DNA from: Terriglobia bacterium
Lineage (GTDB): Bacteria > Acidobacteriota > Terriglobia > Terriglobales > Acidobacteriaceae
Assembly: GCA_020073495.1 (NCBI GenBank)
Contig: JAIQFD010000004.1
Location: 361,001-425,000, forward strand
Length of the DNA: 64,000 nucleotides
Reading direction: 5' to 3'
A program made the translations under genes and the position numbers. How positions within the stretch are numbered: the stretch's first letter is position 1; each line of letters starts with the position of its first letter. This document shows, piece by piece, positions 24,343 through 33,333 of this stretch. The notes beneath the pieces were generated by a model. It saw nothing but the letters and a program-made list of their open reading frames with translations. It ran no database searches and was not told the origin of the DNA.

Positions 24343-24900
24343 ATGGTCTCGCTTGCTTCGTTGTGGCTGCCGATCGTCCTGTCCGCGGTGATCGTGTTCA
24401 TCGCCAGTTCCGTCATGCACATGGCCCTGAAGTATCACCAGGGCGACTACCGCAAGCTCCCCGACGAAGACAAGCTGCTCCCGGTGCTGCGCGCCGCCGC
24501 CCTGACCCGCGGCTTGTACATGTTCCCCTACTGCAAGCACGAAGAGATGAAGTCGCCGGAGATGGCGGAAAAGTGGAAGCAAGGGCCGTGCGGCATCCTC
24601 ACCGTCTTCCCCACCGGCATGCCGCAGATGCCGAAGTTCCTGGGCCAATGGATCGGCTATTGCCTGCTGATCAATTTCTTCGTCGCGTACCTGGCGGCGC
24701 ACACGCTGGCCCCCGGTGCGCACTACCTCGCGGTGTTCCGCGTGGTCGGGACCGCGGGCTTCCTCGGCTACGGCCTTGGGAATATCAGCAATGGCATCTG
24801 GAAGGGACAGCCGTGGAGCATGGTCATCAAGGAAGTGATCGACGGCCTGGTCTACGGCCTGCTGACCGCGGGCACCTTCGGCTGGCTCTGGCCGCGCTAG
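24343..24900 (+). CDS. Small multi-pass membrane protein of unknown function
   Basis: 185 residues from ATG 24343 with AGGAGGAG upstream. There is an N-terminal helix (LPIVLSAVIVFIASSVMHMAL), a cytoplasmic-type loop with KYHQGDYRKLPDEDK and PYCKHEEMKSPE, and then about three hydrophobic segments (IGYCLLINFFVAYLAAHTL, FRVVGTAGFLGYGLGN, VIDGLVYGLLTAGTFGWLW). I recall such proteins as common but uncharacterised in this phylum. It is probably monocistronic, and its base composition is like that of the core genome. Confidence 0.75.
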   Translation: MVSLASLWLPIVLSAVIVFIASSVMHMALKYHQGDYRKLPDEDKLLPVLRAAALTRGLYMFPYCKHEEMKSPEMAEKWKQGPCGILTVFPTGMPQMPKFLGQWIGYCLLINFFVAYLAAHTLAPGAHYLAVFRVVGTAGFLGYGLGNISNGIWKGQPWSMVIKEVIDGLVYGLLTAGTFGWLWPR

Positions 24901-24951
24901 AGTTTCACGTTTCCGTTTCGCGGATCGATCCAGACGAGGCCTGCAAGGCTT

Positions 24952-24969
24952 TGTTCTGAATTCAGAACA
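24952..24969. promoter_or_regulatory. Perfect 18-bp palindrome
   Basis: TGTTCTGAATTCAGAACA. It is not followed by a T-run, so it is unlikely to be a terminator. It sits about 290 bp before kinase 1 and 54 bp before a small ORF, where an operator would fit. Confidence 0.5.
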
Positions 24970-25022
24970 GAACCCAGTTTTCTACTTGCGTGGATGCCGT
25001 TCGGGGTTAGGGTCGAGGATCG

Positions 25023-25160
25023 ATGCGGCATCCTCGGACCACTCTGCGCGACGTGCTGGCCATCCTCCTGGTCGTGCCGCTGGTGTTGCTCGGTTTCCTG
25101 CGGCGCTGGCTGCGGGAGCGGCGGCAGATGGGCGCCGGAAAACCTCCTGACGTCTCCTGA
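25023..25160 (+). CDS. Possible 45-residue single-span membrane protein
   Basis: ATG 25023 opens MRHPRTTLRDVLAILLVVPL, continuing VLLGFLRRWLRERRQ, and ends at TGA 25158. One hydrophobic span of about 16 residues is followed by a strongly basic segment, a credible N-out membrane micro-protein by the positive-inside rule. No clear ribosome-binding site is present. It is the only frame of note in the 356 bp between the membrane protein and kinase 1. Confidence 0.35.
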   Translation: MRHPRTTLRDVLAILLVVPLVLLGFLRRWLRERRQMGAGKPPDVS

Positions 25161-25256
25161 CAGCGCCTTCCAACATCGTTAGCACGGACTCCAGCCCAGC
25201 CACACCAACCGCGCTTCCCTGTGCTATGCTGCCCGGACTTCCGGGACAGAGGGACA

Positions 25257-28229
25257 ATGATCGGGCAGACGGTTTCCCACTATCGCGTGCTCCAGCGGCT
25301 GGGCGGCGGCGGCATGGGCGTGGTCTACGAAGCGGAAGACATCCGCCTGGGCCGCAAGGTGGCGCTCAAGTTCCTGCCCGACGACCTGGAAACCAACCCC
25401 GCGGCGCTGGAACGCTTCCAGCGCGAGGCCCGGGCCGCCAGCGCCCTCAATCACCCCAACATCTGCACCATCCACGACATCGACGCGCACCAGGGACGGC
25501 ACTTCATCGTGATGGAGCTGCTGGAGGGGCAGACGCTGAAGCACCGCATCGAGGGCCAGCCGATCGGGGTGGAGCAACTGCTGGAGTTGGGCATCCAGAT
25601 CGCCGACGCGCTCGACGCCGCGCACGCCGCGGGCATCATCCATCGCGACATCAAGCCGGCGAACCTGTTCATCACCAAGCGCAAGCAGGCCAAGGTGCTG
25701 GACTTCGGGCTGGCCAAGCAGAAGCTGATGCCGGGCGCGCCCAGCGCGATGTCGGCGCAGGCCACCGCCGCCGAAGAGCACCTCACCAGCCCGGGCTCCA
25801 CCGTCGGAACCGTCGCTTACATGAGTCCGGAGCAGGCGCGCGGGGAGGAGATCGACGCGCGCTCCGACATCTTCTCCTTCGGCGCGGTGCTGTACGAGAT
25901 GGCCACGGGGCGGCAGCCGTTCTCCGGTGCGACCTCGGCGGTGATCTTCGACGCCATCCTGAACCGCGCGCCCACCGCGCCGGTGCGCCTGAATCCAAAC
26001 CTGCCGGCGGAGCTGGAACGCGTCATCAACACCGCGCTGGAGAAGGACGCGGAGCTGCGCTACCAGTCGGCCGCGGACCTGCGCGCCGATCTGAAGCGGG
26101 TGAAACGGCAGATCGATTCCGGGCGCAGCGCCGCGGTGCAGGCCGCGCCCGCTCCGGCGCCCGCTCCGGCGGCTTACGCACCGCCCGCGCCATCGGGTTC
26201 GGCAGCGCCGGCGGCGCCGGCCTCGACACCGTCCACGCCTGCGGTGGCCGCGGCGCCCGCACCCTCTTCCGCCTCCACGGTGGCGGTGGCCGCAGCTTCC
26301 TCGTCGGCGACGGTCGCGGCGCAGACGGGACGCTTCCCGCGAGGGATCGTCGCCATCGCTGTGGTCCTCATCGCGGCCCTGGGCGTGGGCCTCTTCCTCT
26401 ATTCCCGCCGCGCCAAGGCGATGACGGAGAAAGACTGGATCCTGCTCACCGACTTCACCAACACCACCGGCGATTCGATGTTTGACGGTACGCTGAAGAA
26501 GGCGCTGGCCGTGGACCTGGAGCAGTCGCCGTATCTGAACGTGGTCAATGACCGCAAGGTGCAGGAGACGCTGAAGTTCATGGGACGCCCGGCGGACACG
26601 CGGGTCACCACGGACATCGGGCGCGAGATCTGCCAGCGCGCCGGGGTGAAGGCGATGCTCACCGGCTCCATCGCCAATCTTGGAAGCCAGTACGTGGTGA
26701 CGCTGGAAGCGGTGAACGCCGCCAACGGCGACTCGATCGCCCGGGCCGACGCCCAGGCCTCGGGCAAGGAAGAAGTGCTGGCCGCGCTCGACAAAGCGGG
26801 CCGGCAGATCCGCGAGAAGCTGGGCGAGTCGGTGGCGTCCATCCAGAAGTTCGACAAGCCATTGCAGGAGGCAAGCACGTCGTCCCTGGAGGCGTTGAAG
26901 GCCTACACTCTCGCCGACCAGAAGCGCAATATCGGCCAGGAGCTCGAGTCCATCCCGCTCTACAAGCACGCCATCGAGCTCGACCCGAATTTCGCCAGCG
27001 CCTACGCCCGCCTGGGCACCGTGTACAGCAACCTGGGCGAGCCCACGCTGCGCCGCGAGTACGCGCAAAAGGCCTTCGACCTGAAGGATCGCGCCAGCGA
27101 GCGTGAGCGTCTCTACATCGTCGCTCACTACTACACGGACGGCGGACAGATCCAAAAGGGCATCCAGGCCTACGAGCTCTACCACCAGACTTATCCGCGC
27201 GACAGCATCCCTCCCAACAATCTGGCCAATGAGTACGTAGCCCTGGGCCGCTTCGACAAGGCGCTGGAGAATGGGCAGGAGGCGATCCGCCTGAACCCCG
27301 ATACGCAGTTCGGCTACACCATCACGGCGGCGGCGTATTTTGGTCTCGGACGGGTGGATGAAGCGAAGGCCGTGCTGGCTCAGGCGGCGGAGCGCAAGGC
27401 TACCTCTCCTCTGCACCACCGCATGCTGCTGGTAGTCGCGATGGCAGGCGGCGACCAGGCCGCGATCGACCGGGAAACGGCGGCGTTAAACGCGAGCGAC
27501 GAGGGCCGGTCGCATCTGCTGAGCGTGCAAGCCAACGACGCCATGTTGCATGGCCGATTCCGTCGCGCCTCGGAGATCCATCGCGAAGCCGTCGAACTGC
27601 TCCAGCGCCTGGGCGCGAAGCAGCCTGCCGCCGATGTGCTGATATCTGAAGCCATCGACCGTGCTTTGGCGGGGCAGAAAGCTGAGGCGCTTCGCGATGT
27701 GGATGCGGGACTCAAGATCTTCCGCTCTCCCGAGCTGGAGCTCTCCGCCGCAGCCGTAGCGGCCGAGACCGGGGATGCCGCCCGCGCACTGTCCGCGGCG
27801 GACGCTGCGGCCAAGACGCAGCCCGATAACGAGTGGGTCCGACTTCGGGATGTCCCCTCGATCCGCGCCGCGGTGGAGATGAACAAAGGCAATGCCGCCA
27901 AGGCCATCGAAATGCTCGAGCCGGCCCGCAGCTATGACGGGCGTACCTTCGAGACCCAGTATCTTCGTGGCCGGGCCCAGCGGCAGGCCGGCCGATACGA
28001 CGATGCCATCGCTTCCTTCCGTCACATCCTGGTCGACTTGAAGTACTTCGGAGCGGAAGCGCCGGTGCGCGCCTTCTGCCAGCTCGAACTCGCCCGCGCC
28101 TACGCCGGCAAGGGCGACAAGGCCGCCGCCCGCACCGCCTTCCAGGATTTCCTCGCACTCTGGAAAGACGCCGACCCCGACATCCCAGTCCTCGCCCAGG
28201 CCAAGGCAGAGTACGCGAATGTGCAGTGA
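25257..28229 (+). CDS. Membrane Ser/Thr protein kinase with TPR-rich sensor half
   Basis: 990 residues from ATG 25257. The kinase domain (about 8-275) has the Gly loop [17 protein letters not shown]-binding Lys38 (VALKF), HRDIKPANL (about 129) and DFGLA. A Pro/Ala linker (about 300-360) leads to one transmembrane helix (about 364-384, [19 protein letters not shown]). The outer half starts with a FlgO/TolB-like segment ([20 protein letters not shown]) and continues with several TPR units ([20 protein letters not shown] and others). This architecture is expanded in Acidobacteria. The signal sensed and the substrates are unknown. A second kinase at 59414 has a different outer half. Confidence 0.88.
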   Translation: MIGQTVSHYRVLQRLGGGGMGVVYEAEDIRLGRKVALKFLPDDLETNPAALERFQREARAASALNHPNICTIHDIDAHQGRHFIVMELLEGQTLKHRIEGQPIGVEQLLELGIQIADALDAAHAAGIIHRDIKPANLFITKRKQAKVLDFGLAKQKLMPGAPSAMSAQATAAEEHLTSPGSTVGTVAYMSPEQARGEEIDARSDIFSFGAVLYEMATGRQPFSGATSAVIFDAILNRAPTAPVRLNPNLPAELERVINTALEKDAELRYQSAADLRADLKRVKRQIDSGRSAAVQAAPAPAPAPAAYAPPAPSGSAAPAAPASTPSTPAVAAAPAPSSASTVAVAAASSSATVAAQTGRFPRGIVAIAVVLIAALGVGLFLYSRRAKAMTEKDWILLTDFTNTTGDSMFDGTLKKALAVDLEQSPYLNVVNDRKVQETLKFMGRPADTRVTTDIGREICQRAGVKAMLTGSIANLGSQYVVTLEAVNAANGDSIARADAQASGKEEVLAALDKAGRQIREKLGESVASIQKFDKPLQEASTSSLEALKAYTLADQKRNIGQELESIPLYKHAIELDPNFASAYARLGTVYSNLGEPTLRREYAQKAFDLKDRASERERLYIVAHYYTDGGQIQKGIQAYELYHQTYPRDSIPPNNLANEYVALGRFDKALENGQEAIRLNPDTQFGYTITAAAYFGLGRVDEAKAVLAQAAERKATSPLHHRMLLVVAMAGGDQAAIDRETAALNASDEGRSHLLSVQANDAMLHGRFRRASEIHREAVELLQRLGAKQPAADVLISEAIDRALAGQKAEALRDVDAGLKIFRSPELELSAAAVAAETGDAARALSAADAAAKTQPDNEWVRLRDVPSIRAAVEMNKGNAAKAIEMLEPARSYDGRTFETQYLRGRAQRQAGRYDDAIASFRHILVDLKYFGAEAPVRAFCQLELARAYAGKGDKAAARTAFQDFLALWKDADPDIPVLAQAKAEYANVQ

Positions 28230-28271
28230 TGGTGTCGCCCAGTTAAGAGAAGAAGGCCAGGGTGAAATCGC

Positions 28272-28904
28272 TTACTCGATGGGCGTGGCCTGCACGCGCA
28301 TGGTGCCGTCCACTTCGGCGAGGTTGTCGCGGTCGCGCACGAAGCTCACCTTGCGCTGCGGGTCGTCCTCGCTGACCAGCGGATCTATGAGCTTGATCTC
28401 CCTCACCATGAAAATGCGGGCGTTATTGGGCCCGATGAACTCGTCGTAGGTCATCGCGTAGGCCAGGTAGGGATGGCCCTTCCATAGGAACAGCCAGGGC
28501 GAACCCTCACGGATGGAGACGATCAGGTCGTCGAGCACCGCGGGCGCGCCGTTGGTGTACCTGGCCCGCAGACGCACCTTGCGAGCGACGTCGAGGATGT
28601 ATTCCCCGTCGACGATCTTGGCCAGTTCCTCCATGGTGCGCAGTTGCGTGATGCACAGCTCTCCGCCGTCCATCTTGGTGACCCAGTATCTCTGGTCGAG
28701 GACCACGCCCTGCATGCGCAGCATCAGTTCGACGCCCGCCGCCCAGCCGAAGTTCTCGCACTTCTGGGCCAGCGCCGGCACCTTCAGTCCCTTGATCTCC
28801 ACCGTCTGATTGGGACGAGCCAGCAGCGTGGGCTGAGGCTTCTTGTCGCCGGCGAAGGCGGCCACCGCCGTCAGCAGCAGCATCAGGAAAATGAGTTTGC
28901 GCAT
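28272..28904 (-). CDS. Exported papain-like (C39-type) cysteine-peptidase-fold protein
   Basis: 210 residues from ATG 28904 with a signal peptide (MRKLIFLMLLLTAVAAFAG). KCENFGWAAGVELMLRMQGV is the Q/C-xxx-W-A helix of papain-like peptidases with the nucleophile Cys, and KGHPYLAYAMTYDEF supplies the His region, as in Peptidase_C39-like domains. The Cys-to-Trp spacing (CENFGWA) differs from the usual CWAA, so activity is uncertain. It is convergent with kinase 1. TATAGT 6 nt before the ATG suggests a near-leaderless mRNA. Confidence 0.6.
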   Translation of the reverse strand: MRKLIFLMLLLTAVAAFAGDKKPQPTLLARPNQTVEIKGLKVPALAQKCENFGWAAGVELMLRMQGVVLDQRYWVTKMDGGELCITQLRTMEELAKIVDGEYILDVARKVRLRARYTNGAPAVLDDLIVSIREGSPWLFLWKGHPYLAYAMTYDEFIGPNNARIFMVREIKLIDPLVSEDDPQRKVSFVRDRDNLAEVDGTMRVQATPIE

Positions 28905-28973
28905 GAGCGTACTATACCGCCGCGCCGGTCATCTCGGAGCATCGGCGGTGTTCACGATGGCCCGATCTCGCCA

Positions 28974-29795
28974 TCACCCGATGGTTTTGGCCGCCTTCCC
29001 GCCCCACAGCTCCAGGAATTTCCGCGCAGTGGCCGGCGCGTGCCCGGCGTAGTGATTGTTGATGTAGACGTAGTACTCGTCGCCGCCGCGCTGCACCTTG
29101 CGGCAAAAGTCCACCCACTCGCGCAGCTCGCGACGGCGGTCCACGATCTCCTTGTCCCAGGTCTTGGTGCGCTCCTCGATGCCGTAGCGGTCGCCCAGCA
29201 GCCGTATATAGAGGAAGTCGGCGGTCAGGCAGTCCTTCCCTTCCCAGAATCCCGGACCCGACGGACGGCCCACCGACATCCAGGGATGGTCGATCAGCGC
29301 CAGCGCGACCTTGTGGTCGCGCAACAGCTCCAGAAAACCTTCGCTCACCCAGGTCTTGTTGCGGATCTCCAGCGCCCAGCGGTGCGCCTTGGGCAGCTTC
29401 TTCAGGAACGGGGCCAAGCGCTTGAGGAATTCGTCCGGCGACTTGAAGGCTTTCTTGTTGAAGTAGGGGAACTGGAGCAGCATGGGACCCAGCTTTTCGC
29501 CCAGGCCTTCCATGGCCTCGACGAAAGCCCGCATCTCATCATCGCAGTCCACCAGGACTTTTTCGTGCGTGATCACCTGCGGGACCTTGCAGGCAAAGAC
29601 GAACTTTTCGGGCGTCTGGTCGCGCCACTTGCGCACGGTGCTGAATGCCGGGATGCGGTAGAAGGTGCTGTCCACCTCGACCGTGCCGAACTGCTGCGAG
29701 TAGTAAGAGAGGTATTCCCCGCTCTTGACCCCCTCGGGATAAAACACGCCCTCCCACCCCGCCGCCGTGAACGCCGATGTCCCCACGCGCATCAT
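28974..29795 (-). CDS. DUF72/YecE family protein
   Basis: 273 residues from ATG 29795 (a second ATG is at 29792). The TIM-barrel family DUF72 is recognised by the start MRVGTSAFTAAGWEGVFYP, then VEVDSTFYRIP and FVFACKVPQVITHEK, then RWALEIRNKTW, and the end YYVYINNHYAGHAPATARKF. The frame continues upstream to 30038 but that part has no family match. The function of DUF72 is not established; a sugar-isomerase-like fold or DNA repair link has been suggested for relatives. It is divergent from rsmG. Confidence 0.88.
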   Translation of the reverse strand: MMRVGTSAFTAAGWEGVFYPEGVKSGEYLSYYSQQFGTVEVDSTFYRIPAFSTVRKWRDQTPEKFVFACKVPQVITHEKVLVDCDDEMRAFVEAMEGLGEKLGPMLLQFPYFNKKAFKSPDEFLKRLAPFLKKLPKAHRWALEIRNKTWVSEGFLELLRDHKVALALIDHPWMSVGRPSGPGFWEGKDCLTADFLYIRLLGDRYGIEERTKTWDKEIVDRRRELREWVDFCRKVQRGGDEYYVYINNHYAGHAPATARKFLELWGGKAAKTIG

Positions 29796-30040
29796 GCGCT
29801 TATGGCCTGCGGCGTGGCGCCCTTCCCCGGCCCGGTCTGCGCCGGCGACGACGCAAGCAACCCGGTGGCGAGCACGGGGGTGCAGGACAACAGGGACCTG
29901 AAAGACCGATCCATTCGGGACCTCGGCGAAGATCGGGATGTTGGGGCTGCGACGAACTCGTGGGGCGCTACTGTAGTGTGCCGCGGCGATTCCGGCAACT
30001 CCCGGACGACGGATCGCGCGAGGAACAGTCCAGGGCACCC

Positions 30041-30685
30041 ATGTGCTTAAATGCCTGCGTGGACCTTGGCGCCATCGCGTCCCGGCTGGAGCCGTACGTC
30101 ACTGGGCTGACGGAGGCCCAGCTCGCGCAGATCTCGGAATATCTCGCTCTGCTGATGAAATGGAACGCGCGCACCAATCTGACGTCGGTGCGCGGCGAAG
30201 ATAATATCGTTACACGACATTTTGGGGAGTCGCTCTTCGCCGCCGGGCAGCTCTTCCCTGCCCCGGGCGCGGGCGCGAGCGCGATCGACGTGGGTTCGGG
30301 CGCCGGCTTCCCCGGCCTGCCTCTGAAGATCCATGCGCCCCGATTGCGCCTGGTCCTGATCGAAGCGCAGAACAAGAAGGCGACGTTTCTGAAGGAAGTC
30401 GTGCGCGCGCTCGAGCTGGCCGAAGTGACGGTTTTCAGCGGCCGCGCGGAGGATTTCCGGGATCGCGCCGAGCTCGTGACCCTGCGCGCCGTGGAGCACT
30501 TTGAGTCGGTTCTGCCGGTCGCCGCCCGCCTGACCGCGCCCGCCGGCCGCCTTGCTCTGCTCATCGGAAAGGCTCAGATACAGCCCGCAAAGGCTCTTTT
30601 GCCACGATTTTCCTGGTTCCGGACTGTTGACATCCCTGGTTCCTCTCGCCGCGTCCTGCTCGTTGGTATGAGCCATAAGAGTTAA
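30041..30685 (+). CDS. rsmG: 16S rRNA (guanine-527-N7)-methyltransferase
   Basis: 214 residues from ATG 30041; a longer upstream frame has no RsmG homology. It methylates G527 of 16S rRNA with SAM. The family signature is complete: LMKWNARTNLTSVR, the SAM-binding motif IDVGSGAGFPGLPLKI, VLIEAQNKKATFLKEV and the late VTLRAVEHFESV. Formerly gidB, it is a classic marker next to parA and the chromosome origin. It ends in multiple stops (TAATAAGTAGTAAATAATAG), where the AT-rich origin candidate begins. Confidence 0.95.
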   Translation: MCLNACVDLGAIASRLEPYVTGLTEAQLAQISEYLALLMKWNARTNLTSVRGEDNIVTRHFGESLFAAGQLFPAPGAGASAIDVGSGAGFPGLPLKIHAPRLRLVLIEAQNKKATFLKEVVRALELAEVTVFSGRAEDFRDRAELVTLRAVEHFESVLPVAARLTAPAGRLALLIGKAQIQPAKALLPRFSWFRTVDIPGSSRRVLLVGMSHKS

Positions 30686-31084
30686 TAAGTAGTAAATAAT
30701 AGTGGTAAGTAACAACGAGAAATGGTTGGTCTGATGACCAAGCGTCCCAATAAGAGCCGCTCACAGCAGGCAAAGTGGTGCAGACGTATCAGTAGCAACG
30801 GCTTAGCCATGTTCTTCCTGTGGAACCATAGTAGGTACGTATCAAACTATAAATAGTGGTACAACTATGTGGTATTTTAGCTATAATGTTGTATCGTGTC
30901 CCAAATATCAGCGACTTAGACTGGCTAAAGTGGTACGAGTTTGGCATCCGAACCACATCAGTAAACATTTTGGCTACGCCACGCTAGCCGCGCACCAGGA
31001 CATACAAGCGCCCGACTGATAAAAAGTGGTCCGTGGCCCACGATCCAGGCCTGGGGGCGAACCCCTGGGTGGGAAATTCCGAGA

Positions 31085-31100
31085 TGTTCCACGTGGAACA
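31085..31100. promoter_or_regulatory. parS site 1
   Basis: TGTTCCACGTGGAACA, a perfect 16-bp palindrome. It is the variant of the TGTTTCACGTGAAACA consensus known from Myxococcus and others, and is bound by ParB. Confidence 0.95.
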
Positions 31101-31132
31101 ATTTGGCCAGCCCCGGCATATCCCATCGGGAA

Positions 31133-31148
31133 TGTTCCACGTGGAACA
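31133..31148. promoter_or_regulatory. parS site 2
   Basis: Identical to site 1, 48 bp downstream, 82 bp before the parA start. Confidence 0.95.
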
Positions 31149-31229
31149 AATCCACAGTTTCCACAATATTCTTTCCTTGAATGTGGAATGCTCGGCGGAT
31201 ACTCTCGCGTAGCGGTTTTCCGGAAAAGC

Positions 31230-32054
31230 ATGGGACGCGTCATAGCGGTAGCTAACCAGAAAGGCGGGGTGGGAAAGACCACGACCGCCATCAACTTGGC
31301 TGCGTCTTTGGCCGCCGCCGAGATCCACGTGCTGCTGGTGGATTGCGATCCGCAGTCGAACTCCTCGAGCGGTCTGGGATTCGATCGCAATCCGGAGCGG
31401 CTGAACACCTACCACCTTCTCATGGGGGCGGCCGCCGCCGATGAAGCCGTCCAGGCGACGGACCTGGAAACCCTGTGGGCCATCCCGTCGCACAAGAACC
31501 TGATCGGCGCCAACATCGAGCTGGTGACGGCGGAACGACGCGAGTTCCGGCTGCGGGACGTCATCGAACCGCTGCGCGACAGGTTCCACTACATCGTGCT
31601 GGATTGTCCGCCGGCGCTGGACCTGCTGACGTTGAACGCGCTGGTGGCGGCGGATTCTGTACTGATCCCCATGCAGGCGGAGTACTTCGCGCTGGAAGGC
31701 GTGAGCGAACTGCTGGACACCATGGAGCGCATCCGGCAGAACTTCAACCCGGAGCTGACGGTCGAGGGCGTGGTGCTGACCATGTACGACGAGCGCACCA
31801 ACCTGGCGCAGCAGGTGGCGAATGAGCTGAGGGGATACTTCGGGGAAAAGTTGTGCCGGACGACGATCCCGCGGAACGTGCGGCTGGCGGAAGCGCCCAG
31901 CTACGGCAAGCCGGCGCTGCTGTACGACGTGCGGTCGCGCGGGGCGGAGGCGTACATCCGGCTGGCCAAGGAGATCCTGGAACGGGCGAACGGGCAGGCG
32001 ACGGCGGCGGAGGTGGCGCTGGGGGCGGAGCCGGGAAGGGAAATTATATCGTGA
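31230..32054 (+). CDS. parA: Chromosome partitioning ATPase ParA
   Basis: 274 residues from ATG 31230 (MGRVIAVANQKGGVGKTTT); upstream in-frame starts would add residues that the family lacks. ParA forms ATP-dependent patches on the nucleoid and moves ParB-parS complexes. The deviant Walker A KGGVGKTTTA with the signature Lys, the A' motif LLVDCDPQ and Walker B IVLDCPPALDLLT are present, as is the late RNVRLAEAPSYGKPALLYD. Two parS sites lie directly upstream. The stop sits inside a 19-bp palindrome before parB, and the pair is an operon. Confidence 0.96.
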   Translation: MGRVIAVANQKGGVGKTTTAINLAASLAAAEIHVLLVDCDPQSNSSSGLGFDRNPERLNTYHLLMGAAAADEAVQATDLETLWAIPSHKNLIGANIELVTAERREFRLRDVIEPLRDRFHYIVLDCPPALDLLTLNALVAADSVLIPMQAEYFALEGVSELLDTMERIRQNFNPELTVEGVVLTMYDERTNLAQQVANELRGYFGEKLCRTTIPRNVRLAEAPSYGKPALLYDVRSRGAEAYIRLAKEILERANGQATAAEVALGAEPGREIIS

Positions 32055-32063
32055 CACGATATA
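32045..32063. promoter_or_regulatory. Palindrome at the parA-parB junction
   Basis: TATATCGTG-A-CACGATATA, perfect 9-bp arms, overlapping the parA stop. Its core ATCGT-NNN-ACGAT recurs before the ClC gene (37172-37184) and, with one mismatch, inside rsmG (30206-30218). Confidence 0.6.
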
Positions 32064-32106
32064 AAACATCGAGGATCGAAGAAGTCAGAGCGCAGAAGTG
32101 AATGAG

Positions 32107-33024
32107 ATGACCATCCAGACGACAGAGAAACGGAAGGCGCTGGGGCGGGGGCTGGATTCGCTGCTGCCAAAAACGCAGGTGGCGCCGCAAGTCCCGGTGG
32201 CGGGAGCCCCTGCGGTGGCGGCACCGGCTGCGCCGGTGGGCGAGGCGGTGCAGCAGATCGCGGTGGATCTCATCGACCGCAACCCGTACCAGACGCGCAC
32301 CAGCGTCAACGACACCTCGCTGCAGGAACTGGCGGAGTCGATCAGGTCGGCAGGCGTCATCGAACCGCTCATCGTGCGCACCGGGGAGGGCGGGCGGTAC
32401 CAATTGATCGCGGGGCAGCGGCGGCTGGCGGCGTCGAAGAAAGCAGGGAAGGCGACGGTGCCGGCGGTGGTGAAGCAGGTCTCGAACGAGAAAGCGATGG
32501 AGATGACCATCATCGAGAACCTGCAACGCGAGGACCTGAATCCGATCGACCAGGCGGAGGCGTTCGACCGGCTGTCGCGGGAATTCGGGCTGACGCAGGA
32601 GCAGATGGCGGAGCGGACGGGCAAGCCGCGCTCGGAGATCGCCAACTACCTGCGGTTGCTGAAACTGCCGGCGGAGGTGAAATCCAATGTCCAGCAAGGG
32701 GCAATCTCGTTCGGCCACGCCAAGGTGCTGATGTCGTTGGAGGACGCAGAGGCGATCACCAAGGTGGCGAAGCAGATCCTGGACGAGGCGTTGTCGGTGC
32801 GCCAGCTCGAGGATGTGGTGTTCGATATCAAGGTGCCGACGGAGAAGACCACGGCGCCGCCCAAGCACGTGGACCCGAACGTACGCGCGGCGGAGCAGGA
32901 GATGGAGCGGGCGCTGGGCGTGCGGGTTCGGATCAAGGACAAGCGGGGAAAAGGGAAGATCGTGATCGAGTACGGGTCGCTGGAGGACTTCGACCGGGTG
33001 GTGGAGATGCTGTCGAAGAAGTAG
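32107..33024 (+). CDS. parB: Chromosome partitioning protein ParB
   Basis: 305 residues from ATG 32107 (GTG 32098 possible). ParB binds parS, loads as a CTP-dependent sliding clamp and recruits ParA. It starts with the ParA-interacting KRKALGRGLDSLLPK, followed by an Ala/Pro linker. The ParB/Srx CTPase domain has RNPYQTRT, the ESIRSAGVIEPLIVR strand-helix and LIAGQRRLAASKKAG. The helix-turn-helix is LTQEQMAERTGKPRSEIANY, and a C-terminal dimerisation segment ends the protein. The gene follows parA by 52 nt. Confidence 0.96.
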   Translation: MTIQTTEKRKALGRGLDSLLPKTQVAPQVPVAGAPAVAAPAAPVGEAVQQIAVDLIDRNPYQTRTSVNDTSLQELAESIRSAGVIEPLIVRTGEGGRYQLIAGQRRLAASKKAGKATVPAVVKQVSNEKAMEMTIIENLQREDLNPIDQAEAFDRLSREFGLTQEQMAERTGKPRSEIANYLRLLKLPAEVKSNVQQGAISFGHAKVLMSLEDAEAITKVAKQILDEALSVRQLEDVVFDIKVPTEKTTAPPKHVDPNVRAAEQEMERALGVRVRIKDKRGKGKIVIEYGSLEDFDRVVEMLSKK

Positions 33025-33091
33025 CTGGTAGTCAGGGCCCGGCGCAGGGCCAACAGGCGGGGCAGCCGGTCGACGAGTTTCCGGAATGCGA

Positions 33092-33142
33092 TAGGGGTCC
33101 TTCGACTCGCGCTCGCAAAGCGAGCTCTCGCTCAGGATGACA
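33092..33142 (-). repeat. Family A repeat, first reverse copy
   Basis: TAGGGGTCCTTCGACTC, core GCGCTCGCAAAGCGAGC, then TCTCGCTCAGGATGACAC. Confidence 0.85.
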
Positions 33143-33169
33143 CAACAATAAATCTGTCAGGAAGCAAAG

Positions 33170-33191
33170 GGCCGGGCGAGGGCGCCCGGCC
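33170..33191 (+). terminator. Hairpin terminator-like repeat after parB
   Basis: GGCCGGGCG, loop AGGG, CGCCCGGCC, then a T-poor tail. The same stem with loop GGGA or AGGA follows dnaN (45929) and the ClC gene (39147). Confidence 0.6.
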
Positions 33192-33333
33192 GGCGTGTTT
33201 CTGGGCGCGCTGGGGATGATGATGCCGCGATGGCTTTGTCGCCGGGCGAGCCGGAACCAAATCTTCTCCGGGACCCCACAATCCAGTTTCCAGAGAGAGA
33301 ATAGCTGTGATCGATGATCTTGCAGGAGGGAGT

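Larger units (their letters stand above)
30686..31229. other. Candidate replication origin, rsmG-parA spacer
   Basis: A 544-bp gap, clearly AT-rich in its first 340 bp against GC-rich surroundings. It contains six direct near-copies of AGTGGTA (30701, 30774, 30855, 30868, 30929, 31025) and two parS sites (31085, 31133). The direction of family A repeats flips across it and + strand base skew changes from C-rich on the left to G-rich on the right. No perfect TTATCCACA box is found; the nearest are GTTTCCACA and AAATCCACA at 31149-31165, two mismatches each. Confidence 0.65.
33025..33333. other. Spacer after parB
   Basis: Holds the first reverse family A copy (33092-33142), a GGCCGGGCG hairpin terminator, and the leader of the small exported protein gene. 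No other gene is seen. Confidence 0.7.

Noticed and set aside
29796-30040. N-terminal extensions of DUF72 and rsmG into their shared spacer
   Set aside because: Both frames are open there, but neither extension matches its family. The starts MRVGTSAF and MCLNACVDL fit the families.
28644-30050. 468-residue + strand frame opposite DUF72 and the papain-like gene
   Set aside because: It is a high-GC antisense shadow. The - strand genes have family motifs, starts and a signal peptide.
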